A DNA stretch of 9,433 nt from Candidatus Aenigmatarchaeota archaeon (GTDB lineage Archaea; Aenigmatarchaeota; Aenigmatarchaeia; QMZP01), in NCBI GenBank assembly GCA_015520105.1, contig WAQT01000028.1, positions 1 to 9,433 of the forward strand, given 5' to 3'. A program made the translations under genes and the position numbers. Positions 1-5,446 of this stretch are shown here, piece after piece; position 1 is the first letter of the stretch; every line of letters starts with the position of its first letter. The notes below the pieces were generated by a model. That model saw only the letters and a list, made by a program, of their open reading frames with translations. It searched no databases and had not been told where the DNA came from.

Positions 1-1
1 G

Positions 2-82
2 TTTAATCAAATATCCGCCGATAGGATATTCCACACACTTTTATGTTTAGCCTTGGTAAAAGAAAAGAGGGAGGAGGAATGA
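2..82 (+). CDS. C-terminal tail of a possible gene entering from the left edge
   Basis: A reading frame open from the left edge ends with TGA at 80-82, giving about 26 residues that finish in a charged tail (LALVKEKREEE). The amphipathic segment followed by Lys/Glu is protein-like, but it is too short to assign to a family. The purine run GAGGAGGAATG at its end looks like a ribosome binding site plus ATG, but it is equally explained by the Glu codons of this tail. It could be chance. Confidence 0.3.
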   Translation, partial: FNQISADRIFHTLLCLALVKEKREEE

Positions 83-103
83 TTTTAAGCACTGCGCACA
101 ACA

Positions 104-169
104 AGCGGGTATCTGGTTCGGGCTTTCAGCCCTCATCCAAATCGCCTTCGGCGACTTCAGATAACCGCT
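104..169. other. Three-way-junction stem-loop element in intergenic DNA
   Basis: Positions 104-115 (AGCGGGTATCTG) pair with 158-169 (CAGATAACCGCT) at 11 of 12 positions. Inside lie two perfect hairpins with TTC loops: 120-124 with 128-132 (GGGCT/AGCCC) and 142-146 with 150-154 (TCGCC/GGCGA). The result is a closing stem with two arms. It does not have tRNA geometry. It could be a structured RNA, a protein-binding site or a mobile-element remnant. The pairing is seen directly; the function is unknown. Confidence 0.5.
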
Positions 170-205
170 AGACGTTCAACGCAATCCGCCTACGACCGTC
201 TCGGA
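104..205 (+). repeat. GC-rich intergenic repeat, copy 1 (left of the pyrophosphatase gene)
   Basis: This copy shares colinear blocks with the stretch at 825-938. The blocks are AGCGGG (104-109 and 825-830), TTCGGGC (117-123 and 832-838), CCCTCA (130-135 and 845-850) and CAATCCGCCTA (182-192 and 915-925), all in the same order and strand. The spacers differ in length and sequence, so the copies are diverged if they are truly related. The pair brackets the AT-rich gene at 244-822. Confidence 0.4.
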
Positions 206-214
206 ATGAAAAGA

Positions 215-222
215 TTTATAAT
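215..222 (+). promoter_or_regulatory. TATA-like box for the NTP pyrophosphatase gene
   Basis: TTTATAAT is centred about 25.5 nt before the ATG at 244, preceded by a purine-rich GAAAAGA stretch that could act as a BRE. Transcription would start at or next to the ATG, giving a leaderless mRNA. This argues against the upstream in-frame ATG at 226. Confidence 0.6.
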
Positions 223-243
223 TTAATGAGAAATCCATTATGC

Positions 244-822
244 ATGAAACAAATCTGCTTTGCTACAACAAACAAAGGAAAAGTCAGTTCTGTAAGCATC
301 GCCTTATCACAATATGGAATTGAAGTAGTTCATTATCCTCTTGAATTACCAGAACCGCGAAGTGATGACTTGAGAGAGATTGCAAAAGAAAAGGTTTTGT
401 TTGCTTACGAGAAAATCGGAAAACCCTGTATTGCTCTGGACTCTGGATTTTACGTCCATTCTCTTAAGGGGTTTCCAAAAACATTTGTAAATTTTGCCCT
501 TGAGACAATTGGTATCGATGGTATTCTGCGATTGGTTGATGGAAAACCCCGAGACTGTGAATTCAGGAATTGTTTAGCATATTTAGATGAGACTTTATCC
601 GAACCGGCTTATTTTGAGTCAAGTGTAGAAGGCTCGCTTTCCGATTTTCCGCGAGGTGAAATGCGAGATTACTATTGGAGTGAACTGTTTTTAGTCTTTA
701 TACCTAAAGGCGCAAACAAGACTTTAGCAGAAATGACTTTTGAAGAATACCAAGATTGGAGAATGCAAAGATACAAAGATTCTTTTGCTAAGAAATTTGC
801 TGAATGGATTTCTCAGAAATAA
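244..822 (+). CDS. Ham1/RdgB-type non-canonical purine NTP pyrophosphatase, divergent
   Basis: The 192-residue protein has the length and N-terminus of the Ham1/RdgB/ITPase family, which hydrolyses dITP, ITP or XTP to the monophosphate and pyrophosphate and so cleans the nucleotide pool. Visible family features are the substrate loop FATTNKGK at residues 6-13, the acidic LDSGFYV motif at 65-71 (D66 metal/catalytic region), GFP at 76-78 and the FRNCLAYLD strand at 107-115. The start at 244 is chosen because MKQICFATTN matches the usual family start and fits the TATA box. The ATG at 226 would add six residues. Odd points: the usual C-terminal SHR-like motif is not recognisable (YKDSFAKKF there instead), and the gene is clearly more AT-rich than its neighbours. 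It sits alone between two related GC-rich intergenic elements, which suggests acquisition by transfer. The family assignment is firm; the exact substrate is inferred. Confidence 0.85.
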   Translation: MKQICFATTNKGKVSSVSIALSQYGIEVVHYPLELPEPRSDDLREIAKEKVLFAYEKIGKPCIALDSGFYVHSLKGFPKTFVNFALETIGIDGILRLVDGKPRDCEFRNCLAYLDETLSEPAYFESSVEGSLSDFPRGEMRDYYWSELFLVFIPKGANKTLAEMTFEEYQDWRMQRYKDSFAKKFAEWISQK

Positions 823-824
823 AC

Positions 825-938
825 AGCGGGCTTCGGGCAACTCTCCCTCACTCCATTCGGTCGGCTCGCTTAACAGCGATTTAACGGTTTCGCTCTCCTG
901 GAGGAAGCTCTGCCCAATCCGCCTAGTGGCGGACTCCG
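825..938 (+). repeat. GC-rich intergenic repeat, copy 2 (right of the pyrophosphatase gene)
   Basis: This copy is colinear with 104-205 through four short blocks ending in the 11-base match CAATCCGCCTA (915-925). It has its own pairings: TCCGCC/GGCGGA with a TAGT loop at 918-933, AGCGA/TCGCT around a ten-base loop further left, and GGGCA (835-839) with TGCCC (911-915). It can be read as an in-frame extension of the downstream HD-domain gene, but the peptide is low-complexity and there is a promoter after it. I treat it as non-coding. Confidence 0.4.
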
Positions 939-994
939 GCAAACACAGTGTTTATATCGCAGACAACTCAAAAGCCAGCGCCTTCAGCAAAAGG

Positions 995-1002
995 TTTTAT
1001 AT
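995..1002 (+). promoter_or_regulatory. TATA-like box for the OB-fold/HD-domain gene
   Basis: TTTTATAT is centred about 23.5 nt before the ATG at 1022, preceded by AAAGG. It fits a leaderless transcript and supports the internal start at 1022 over the much longer open frame that begins at 740 inside the preceding gene. Confidence 0.6.
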
Positions 1003-1021
1003 CCCCTGTCCAATTTTCGTT

Positions 1022-1996
1022 ATGGTCTATTCCAAAAAGAAGCCGATATCAAAACTCAGGGACGGCGAGAGGGTTGAGGACATATTCGTGGTGAAGATAA
1101 AGAAAGGCCTCTCCTCCTACGCCAAGGGCTTCAGGTTCTCCCTGATACTTTCCGACTCCACGGGCAGGAGCGTGGAGTACTTCTACTGGGGAGGGGAGAA
1201 TGAGGAAGAGGTGAGGTCGATATACGACAGCATAAGGAAAGACGATGTCGTTCTCGTCAGGGGATGGTTCAGCATCTACAACGGAAAGCCGAGGATATCC
1301 ACGAATCCACCGGACAGCATAAGGCCTCTCAGCGAAGGGGAGTACGACCCGAGGGAGTTCATCATGCCTGCGAGGAGGCCTGTAGGAGAGATGAGGGAGG
1401 AGTTGGGGAGGCATATAGAGTCTGTCACAAATCAGGAGGTGAGAAGGGTTCTGGAAAGGGTGTTCAGCGAGCCATTTCTCTCGAAGTTCAGCGAGCATCC
1501 CGGAGCGGTTGAGATTCACCACAACTGGACAGGAGGTCTCCTCCAGCACACGCTCGAAGTCGCTAGATACTCTCTCCTCAGCGCGGAGCTGTTCCCTGAG
1601 CTTGACCGCGACATCCTTCTGGCAGGAGCGCTTCTCCACGACATAGGAAAGACAGAGGAGATAGAGACGACAACAAGGATAAAGGCCACTGTCAGGGGCC
1701 AGCTCAAGGGACACATACCCATGGGTTTTCACATGCTGTCAAAGATTATGGAAGAGCTCGGAACAGAGGAGGGGGTGAGGAACAAGATTCTCCACATCAT
1801 ACTCAGCCACCACGGGCACAACGACTTCGGCTCTCCCAAGGAGCCGATGTTTCCTGAGGCAGTCGTCGTTTATTACGCTGACGAGATGAGTTCCAAGGTA
1901 TCCGAGATTGTGGAGTTCGTCAAGGAGACAAGGGAGTCCACAGAGGACGAGTTCATGTATCACAAAAGGCACAGCAGGAACATATTTCTGAGATAG
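1022..1996 (+). CDS. YhaM-like OB-fold plus HD-domain protein, probable 3'-5' exoribonuclease
   Basis: The 324-residue protein has an N-terminal OB-type nucleic-acid-binding region (about residues 10-105) and a C-terminal HD phosphohydrolase domain (about 150-300). HD metal ligands can be read in order: H176 (LLQHTLEV), H206-D207 (LLHDIGK), H231 (KGHIP), H263-H264 (SHHGH) and D287 (YYADEM). This layout is that of bacterial YhaM/CBF1, a 3'-5' exonuclease on RNA and single-stranded DNA, and of archaeal homologues. The start at 1022 is set by the TATA box and by the first hydrophilic residues MVYSKKK. The frame stays open upstream to 740 by chance through the intergenic repeat. It appears to be a single-gene unit, since the next gene has its own TATA box. 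A cyclic-nucleotide phosphodiesterase role is a less likely alternative. Confidence 0.85.
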   Translation: MVYSKKKPISKLRDGERVEDIFVVKIKKGLSSYAKGFRFSLILSDSTGRSVEYFYWGGENEEEVRSIYDSIRKDDVVLVRGWFSIYNGKPRISTNPPDSIRPLSEGEYDPREFIMPARRPVGEMREELGRHIESVTNQEVRRVLERVFSEPFLSKFSEHPGAVEIHHNWTGGLLQHTLEVARYSLLSAELFPELDRDILLAGALLHDIGKTEEIETTTRIKATVRGQLKGHIPMGFHMLSKIMEELGTEEGVRNKILHIILSHHGHNDFGSPKEPMFPEAVVVYYADEMSSKVSEIVEFVKETRESTEDEFMYHKRHSRNIFLR

Positions 1997-2022
1997 ATTG
2001 CTCCGTTAGCGGTTCGAAAGAG

Positions 2023-2030
2023 TTTAAATA
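2023..2030 (+). promoter_or_regulatory. TATA-like box for the DUF5680 gene
   Basis: TTTAAATA is centred about 23.5 nt before the ATG at 2050, preceded by the purine run GAAAGAG. This again fits a leaderless transcript. Confidence 0.55.
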
Positions 2031-2049
2031 ATTCGGTCATTATCTAACT

Positions 2050-2505
2050 ATGGAATTGAGCAGATTTCTTGTCAGAGCCAAAATCGCCACTTATGCAGGC
2101 ACGGGAGAAGGGAATGAAACGACTCTGGAAGACGGCGCAAAGGAGTTAATCTTCACGGACGGAAGATTCAAATATCGCGACAGGTATTACGGGTTTAATC
2201 CGTTCATTGGCGAGGAAGTTGTTTTTGATAACGGAAAGATTATCTGGTCTATGAATTATTACGGCAGAATAACTTCCGATACCGTTCCGGAGAAGGAGGT
2301 TTATGAATTTCTCAGAATGGCTATGCGACAGGTCAAAGAGAACAGGCCTTTCAGGGGACCGGACAGGTTTAAGAGCGGTTCTTTTGAATACATTGATGAA
2401 TCGACAGGGGATGTTAACTGGTTCTCCGGAACCGAAAGAATCCTGTTCAAAGGCCGGGAAGTTTACCGGTTGTTTTACCATGGCGGGATTGTTAGGAACA
2501 AATAA
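2050..2505 (+). CDS. DUF5680 domain-containing protein
   Basis: The 151-residue soluble protein fills a single DUF5680-type domain. Recognisable elements are the N-terminal helix ELSRFLVRAKIATYAG, the charged DGAKELIFTDGRFKYRDRY region, GFNPFIGEE, the WSMNYYGRI strand, a Glu/Arg-rich helix ending RPFRGP, and the closing VYRLFYHGG. Elsewhere this domain occurs alone or fused to helix-turn-helix regulators. Its biochemical function is not known, and no DNA-binding domain is present here. The start is supported by the TATA box and by the family N-terminus. It is convergent with rps7, with only 44 bases between the two stop codons. Confidence 0.75.
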   Translation: MELSRFLVRAKIATYAGTGEGNETTLEDGAKELIFTDGRFKYRDRYYGFNPFIGEEVVFDNGKIIWSMNYYGRITSDTVPEKEVYEFLRMAMRQVKENRPFRGPDRFKSGSFEYIDESTGDVNWFSGTERILFKGREVYRLFYHGGIVRNK

Positions 2506-2549
2506 CATTCTTTGGCATTAGCCGGAGAAAAGCATCGAACAGCAATAAA

Positions 2550-3149
2550 CTACCTCGCGCCTTCGGCTTCCTTCTCCAGCCTGTTCCTCTCCGAGACAGC
2601 GAAGGACTTGGAGTCGTTGTTTGAGGCTGTTATCAGCTCGTCAGCTATAACCTCATAGAGAGGCCTCCTGTTGCTGAATGACGACTTGTATATTCCCTGC
2701 GCAAGATGCCTGAGGGCGAGGTCCACCCTTCTCTGCGGAGTGACCACGACAGCGTTTCTTGCGACAATTCCTCCCATCCTGTAGGAGGCAACCTCCTCTA
2801 TGGGAGCGGAGTTCTCTATCGCCTTGACCAGAACGAGAACAGGATTCTTCTTGGTCTTCTTCTCTATAATCTCGAAGGCCTTTATTATGTGGTTGTAAAG
2901 ATTCAGGGTCTGTCCCACGCACCTTCCTGACGTGAGCTTGTGCTTCTTTCCCCTGTGGCCCGGAACCATGAGCTTGTTCATGAACCTCTCCACGATGTTT
3001 ATCCTGCTCTTCTGGAACTGGACCGGAGCGAGTCTTCCCTCTGACCTTGGAAGGAGAACCGGAGTCAGGTTTATCTGATCCCTGAGACCGGGGTCTGAGA
3101 CCTCCACGCCTTCTGTATCCCACCTGCTGAACAGCAGCATCTTTTCCAT
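2550..3149 (-). CDS. rps7: 30S ribosomal protein S7, archaeal type
   Basis: The 199-residue protein matches archaeal/eukaryotic S7/S5e, the small-subunit head protein that binds the 3' major domain of 16S rRNA and nucleates head assembly. Visible markers are VSDPGLRDQINLTPV near the N-terminus, IVERFMNKLM, the AFEIIEKKT...NPVLVLVKAIENSAP core, then TPQRRVDLALRHLAQG, ADELITASNNDSKSFAV and a basic C-terminus. I choose ATG 3149 because the longer frame, starting at 3200, would add a Cys/His-rich leader not seen in S7 and overlapping the preceding small ORF. GTGGGA lies just upstream. It follows rps12, as usual in archaea, but a 44-codon ORF intervenes. fusA is not found downstream; a convergent DUF5680 gene is there instead. 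Confidence 0.93.
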   Translation of the reverse strand: MEKMLLFSRWDTEGVEVSDPGLRDQINLTPVLLPRSEGRLAPVQFQKSRINIVERFMNKLMVPGHRGKKHKLTSGRCVGQTLNLYNHIIKAFEIIEKKTKKNPVLVLVKAIENSAPIEEVASYRMGGIVARNAVVVTPQRRVDLALRHLAQGIYKSSFSNRRPLYEVIADELITASNNDSKSFAVSERNRLEKEAEGAR

Positions 3150-3156
3150 GTTCCCA

Positions 3157-3291
3157 CTATGACATGAGTATGAGCACGATGCCCATTGCGGCCATCGCAA
3201 CCCTCAGCCACGCATCGAATGCGAAAAGGCAGGCAATCGCGAATATCGCGAGACCTATAATGCGTATAATGGTCCGTTCAGGCCTTTTCAC
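3157..3291 (-). CDS. Small hydrophobic membrane protein between rps12 and rps7
   Basis: A 44-codon ORF with a GTG start encodes a basic N-terminus (KRPERTIIR) and then two short hydrophobic stretches, about residues 11-25 and 31-43, split by FDAWLR. It probably forms a two-helix membrane hairpin. The N-terminal ERTIIRIIG pattern is reminiscent of small DUF2892/YgaP-type membrane proteins, but that is a weak resemblance. It begins 24 bases after the rps12 stop and ends seven bases before the S7 start, so it is probably co-transcribed with both. Codon choice matches the neighbours. Upstream of the GTG, GGTAAGTGAT gives at most a weak ribosome-binding match. It may be a real gene or a spacer. 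Confidence 0.5.
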   Translation of the reverse strand: MKRPERTIIRIIGLAIFAIACLFAFDAWLRVAMAAMGIVLILMS

Positions 3292-3315
3292 GCTATCACT
3301 TACCGAGCGAAACTC

Positions 3316-3738
3316 TTAAGCTCCCTTTGGCTTTTCCTTCTTTCCTTTCAGCAGCTCGGAAAGGGAGACTCCGCTCACTGCAGTCACTTTGTACTTTATG
3401 CCGTGCATCGAACCCACAGCTCCTCCCTGCGAGCCGCCTATTCCCTCGAGCATAACCTCGTTGTGCTCGTCTATGAATCTTATTGCATTGTATCCGGGAA
3501 CGAATGCCGTGACCTGTATGCCGTTCTTCACGAGCTGCACCCTCGCTGCCTTTATTATTCCGGAGTGCGGCTGCTTCTGCTCCACTCCCTTCTTCTTCAG
3601 CACAATGCCGCGGCCCATCGGAGCTCCCTGAAGCGGCTCGAGCTTCCAGAGCTTGAGCTTCTTCCTCTTGTAGTTCGTGGACTTCCATCTGAACTTTTTC
3701 CTTCTTCTCTTCATGTCCCTTGCGCTGAACTCTCCCAT
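3316..3738 (-). CDS. rps12: 30S ribosomal protein S12 (archaeal/eukaryotic S23e type)
   Basis: The 140-residue protein has the archaeal S12 start MGEFSARDMKRRRKKFRW, the PLQGAPMGRGIVLKKKGVEQKQP segment, the RVQLVKNGIQVTAFVPG strand, FIDEHNEV and the C-terminal VSLSELLKGKKEKPKG. S12 lines the decoding centre and helps control accuracy. Two normally near-invariant decoding loops differ: PNSA is PHSG (residues 57-60) and the PGVRY loop reads HGIKY. The first Met at 3738 is the family start. It heads the minus-strand unit rps12, small ORF, rps7, with a possible TATA box about 45 nt upstream. Confidence 0.93.
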   Translation of the reverse strand: MGEFSARDMKRRRKKFRWKSTNYKRKKLKLWKLEPLQGAPMGRGIVLKKKGVEQKQPHSGIIKAARVQLVKNGIQVTAFVPGYNAIRFIDEHNEVMLEGIGGSQGGAVGSMHGIKYKVTAVSGVSLSELLKGKKEKPKGA

Positions 3739-3779
3739 GATATCGCCGCTTGATTAACTAAATAATATGAACCAATGTA

Positions 3780-3787
3780 TTTTTAAA
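3780..3787 (-). promoter_or_regulatory. rps12: Possible TATA box of the rps12-rps7 unit
   Basis: On the minus strand TTTAAAAA follows GGAAAC, a plausible BRE, and is centred about 45 nt before the rps12 ATG, which would give a leader of roughly 20 nt. A second, weaker box (ATATTATTT, about 26 nt from the ATG) would give a leaderless message. The two cannot be separated by eye. Confidence 0.4.
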
Positions 3788-3802
3788 GTTTCCTGAGAAT
3801 GA

Positions 3803-3956
3803 GAGCGTGTCTAATAATTCACTCCCGATACCGGTTCTCAACAGGAAAGAATCAATAAACATGACTGAAGCATCTTCAGGCCGAGATTACCGTTCCGTAT
3901 CGGTTTTGCGTTTCAGGAGAGGTTTGCGTTCACTCCGGTTAATCAGACGCGCCCCT
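3803..3956. other. Gene-free stretch with inverted repeats
   Basis: No convincing gene is seen here. A perfect hairpin CTGAAG-CAT-CTTCAG lies at 3865-3879, enclosed by the inverted repeat CCGATAC (3825-3831) and GTATCGG (3897-3903). The 11-mer CCTGAGAATGA occurs at 3792-3802 and again at 3954-3964, where it runs into the island's target repeat. This could be a structured RNA or regulatory DNA upstream of rps12. Confidence 0.3.
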
Positions 3957-3973
3957 GAGAATGAAGCAGATGT
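3957..3973 (+). repeat. 17-bp direct repeat, outer left copy (putative target-site duplication)
   Basis: GAGAATGAAGCAGATGT lies immediately before the left end of IS copy A (3974). Its partner GAGAATGGAGCAGACGC lies immediately after the right end of IS copy C (7395-7411). Fourteen of 17 positions match and both copies abut an IS end exactly, as a duplicated target site would. Confidence 0.7.
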
Positions 3974-4226
3974 GTTCTAACCACGCACATGTGTCATAGC
4001 CTGTTAAATATAATTCACAAGGCATTAAGTAACCAATTCCCTGATGAGGTCTCTCATGGTTCCGGTATTTCGCAAACTCTCTGTGCGGCATCCTGCGCTC
4101 ATATTTCTATGCACTGTGCCATGATTCGACCTTTTCTATTTTCTGCTGAACTATATGGTGTAATTTTAGAAACCCGACTTAACAGTCACATTCTTTCATA
4201 TTTTGCATCACATCCACCCGCTCCGG
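3974..4226 (-). mobile_element. IS remnant, copy A (right end lost)
   Basis: The left end GTTCTAACCACGCACATGTG is the same terminal inverted repeat as in copies B and C. From there to about 4130 the sequence is closely similar to B and C. Beyond that it holds a segment absent from B, then short similarity again: TTAAGTCG on the minus strand, and a CCGGA-CGGGTGGA-like block near 4214-4226 that falls inside the end of the protease gene. No right terminal repeat is found, so this copy is truncated. The transposase strand is minus. Confidence 0.7.
4001..4182 (-). pseudogene. Transposase remnant in IS copy A (rve/IS481-like C-terminal part)
   Basis: Two overlapping frames read as the C-terminal part of an integrase-core transposase. 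One gives SKITPYSSAENRKG, like the ITPYxPQxNGKxER stretch that carries the last catalytic Glu of rve-type enzymes. After a frameshift the other gives YERRMPHREFAKYRN, then HERPHQGIGYLMPCELYL, the typical ending of IS481/IS3-like transposases. A frameshift and stop codons show it is dead. This copy keeps the QGIGYLMP reading that copies B and C have lost through a two-base deletion. Confidence 0.6.
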
Positions 4227-5005
4227 AATAAGAACTCTTCGGTTGGTGTTTTTAATATTTTTGGCCAGTTTGTTTCCGGAATTTTTCTTAAATAATCAGA
4301 AACAAGATGATATCCAATCGAATAGCCTGCCCATAATGGATATTGTCCTGTCCCAAAAAACACCTCTTCGTATAAATCATTTCTTTTTGAATTCATCTTA
4401 CTCTTGAGTTTCTGAAATATTCGCTTTGATTCTTCTTTGTTCAATGCGGTCGCCCACGGATTTGGCTTTCCGCCGGTTATTGAGTCTACAAAATTTTCAG
4501 CCACCCCTTCAAAAACAATATGGTCCTGCAGGGTTTCTCTTTTAAGAAAATTTAATGAAAAAGCATGGGCATATTCATGAACTATTGTTTTTAAAAGAGC
4601 TGTGAGGTCTGAATTCTCATGTATGAAAACAAGCATTGTGTTCTTCCAGAAACATGCCCCAGAGACACCTCCCATTTTTTCTTTAATAAAATCATAGCTT
4701 GTCGGGAAAACGAAAATTCTGATATTTTGTACAGGGGCCACTCTTATACACTTCACTAAACTGTCTTTAATGATATTGAGAACGTCTTTTACGTTCACCC
4801 ACGATTCGCCAGTTATACGCGCATCATAAAATCTAAGGATATTTGTTAAATGTTTTCTTTTTGAGAACCCAGCAAATCCAATCTCTTCATCTTCTTCTAT
4901 AAAGCTGGCAAAATCTTCTGGAGTCTTATCAGATTCAATATCATCGAAAGTATGAATTGCTATAGGAATGTCATTTATCATTGCATTATGTCTGATTAAT
5001 TTCAT
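4208..5005 (-). CDS. DUF2268-type predicted zinc metalloprotease
   Basis: The 265-residue protein carries the gluzincin-like signature HEYAHAF at residues 143-149 (two zinc His and the catalytic Glu). An FEGVAENF segment follows about 20 residues later, whose Glu is the likely third ligand, and then GYSIGYHLVSDYL, as in DUF2268 putative proteases. No signal peptide or membrane segment is evident, so it should be cytoplasmic. The start at 5005 is chosen because its ATG overlaps the TGA of the upstream nitroreductase gene as ATGA, indicating translational coupling; the frame would also allow 5029. The gene is AT-rich compared with the ribosomal genes. Its last codons (FRSGWM) lie in a patch resembling internal IS sequence, so the native C-terminus may have been replaced. 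The substrate is unknown. Confidence 0.75.
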   Translation of the reverse strand: MKLIRHNAMINDIPIAIHTFDDIESDKTPEDFASFIEEDEEIGFAGFSKRKHLTNILRFYDARITGESWVNVKDVLNIIKDSLVKCIRVAPVQNIRIFVFPTSYDFIKEKMGGVSGACFWKNTMLVFIHENSDLTALLKTIVHEYAHAFSLNFLKRETLQDHIVFEGVAENFVDSITGGKPNPWATALNKEESKRIFQKLKSKMNSKRNDLYEEVFFGTGQYPLWAGYSIGYHLVSDYLRKIPETNWPKILKTPTEEFLFRSGWM

Positions 5006-5433
5006 ATTCTGCCTCTTCTGCCTATACATATTGAATATATAGGAATTTCATCGTCAGTCAAATCAAGTATCTCTTTGACCGTATCATCAACAAATCCACT
5101 AACAGAGCAACAACCCATTCCTATCTCTGCACAGGCTAGTTGTATATTTTGTCCCATATGTCCTGCTTCTATAAGCGAATACGGGTATGCTCTGAGCCCG
5201 TATTTTATTTCTGATCTCGGAATAACAGAAGTGAATATTATTGACGCTGCTGGGTTTTCAATATATGGTGAAATTAGTTCTCTTCTTCTATTCCTTAGGT
5301 CTTTTTTCCAAAGTTGTTCTAAACTTCTCCTTCTTATGTTATAATGGTATGCACCCGGGTCAAGATCTTCAATATTGAAAGAAATAACATATAATTCAAC
5401 CGGAAATCTTGCGCCTGTTCTAACCACCCACAT
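5002..5433 (-). CDS. SagB-type nitroreductase, N-terminus removed by IS copy B
   Basis: These 143 residues match the C-terminal two thirds of SagB/ThcOx-type FMN nitroreductases: GARFPVELYVISFN, LDPGAYHYN, then AGHMGQNIQLACAEIGMGCCSVSGFVDD and the closing strand IYSICIGRRGR. The usual first 50-60 residues, with the RRSxR FMN phosphate-binding motif, are absent. The boundary is exact: the ATG and the first five codons (MWVVR) lie inside the left terminal repeat of IS copy B, and family-like sequence starts at 5416. A TATA-like sequence within the IS could drive this hybrid. It overlaps the DUF2268 protease gene by four bases. It probably lacks oxidoreductase activity. Intact relatives oxidise azolines in peptide natural products or act as general flavin oxidoreductases. 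Confidence 0.75.
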   Translation of the reverse strand: MWVVRTGARFPVELYVISFNIEDLDPGAYHYNIRRRSLEQLWKKDLRNRRRELISPYIENPAASIIFTSVIPRSEIKYGLRAYPYSLIEAGHMGQNIQLACAEIGMGCCSVSGFVDDTVKEILDLTDDEIPIYSICIGRRGRI

Positions 5434-5446
5434 ATGTCATACCCTG

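Noticed and set aside
79..171. Short ORF of 30 codons preceded by GGGAGGAGGA, a strong-looking ribosome binding site
   Set aside because: The purine run is explained by Glu codons of the frame ending at 82. The ORF runs across the hairpin element and gives a Ser-rich peptide without protein-like character.
740..1021. In-frame upstream extension of the HD-domain gene
   Set aside because: It overlaps the pyrophosphatase gene, crosses the intergenic repeat with a low-complexity translation, and lies upstream of a well-placed TATA box.
4020..4070. CTGATGAGG motif in all IS copies, resembling a hammerhead core or a C box
   Set aside because: There is no GAAA partner or stems for a hammerhead, and no properly spaced D box. 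The sequence is explained as coding the transposase ending on the other strand.
3989..4231. 80-codon plus-strand ORF across IS copy A
   Set aside because: It is the antisense shadow of the transposase remnant and the protease 3' end.
4208..5433. Azoline RiPP biosynthetic cluster
   Set aside because: Only a truncated SagB-like gene and a protease are present, with no cyclodehydratase, YcaO protein or precursor peptide in the window.
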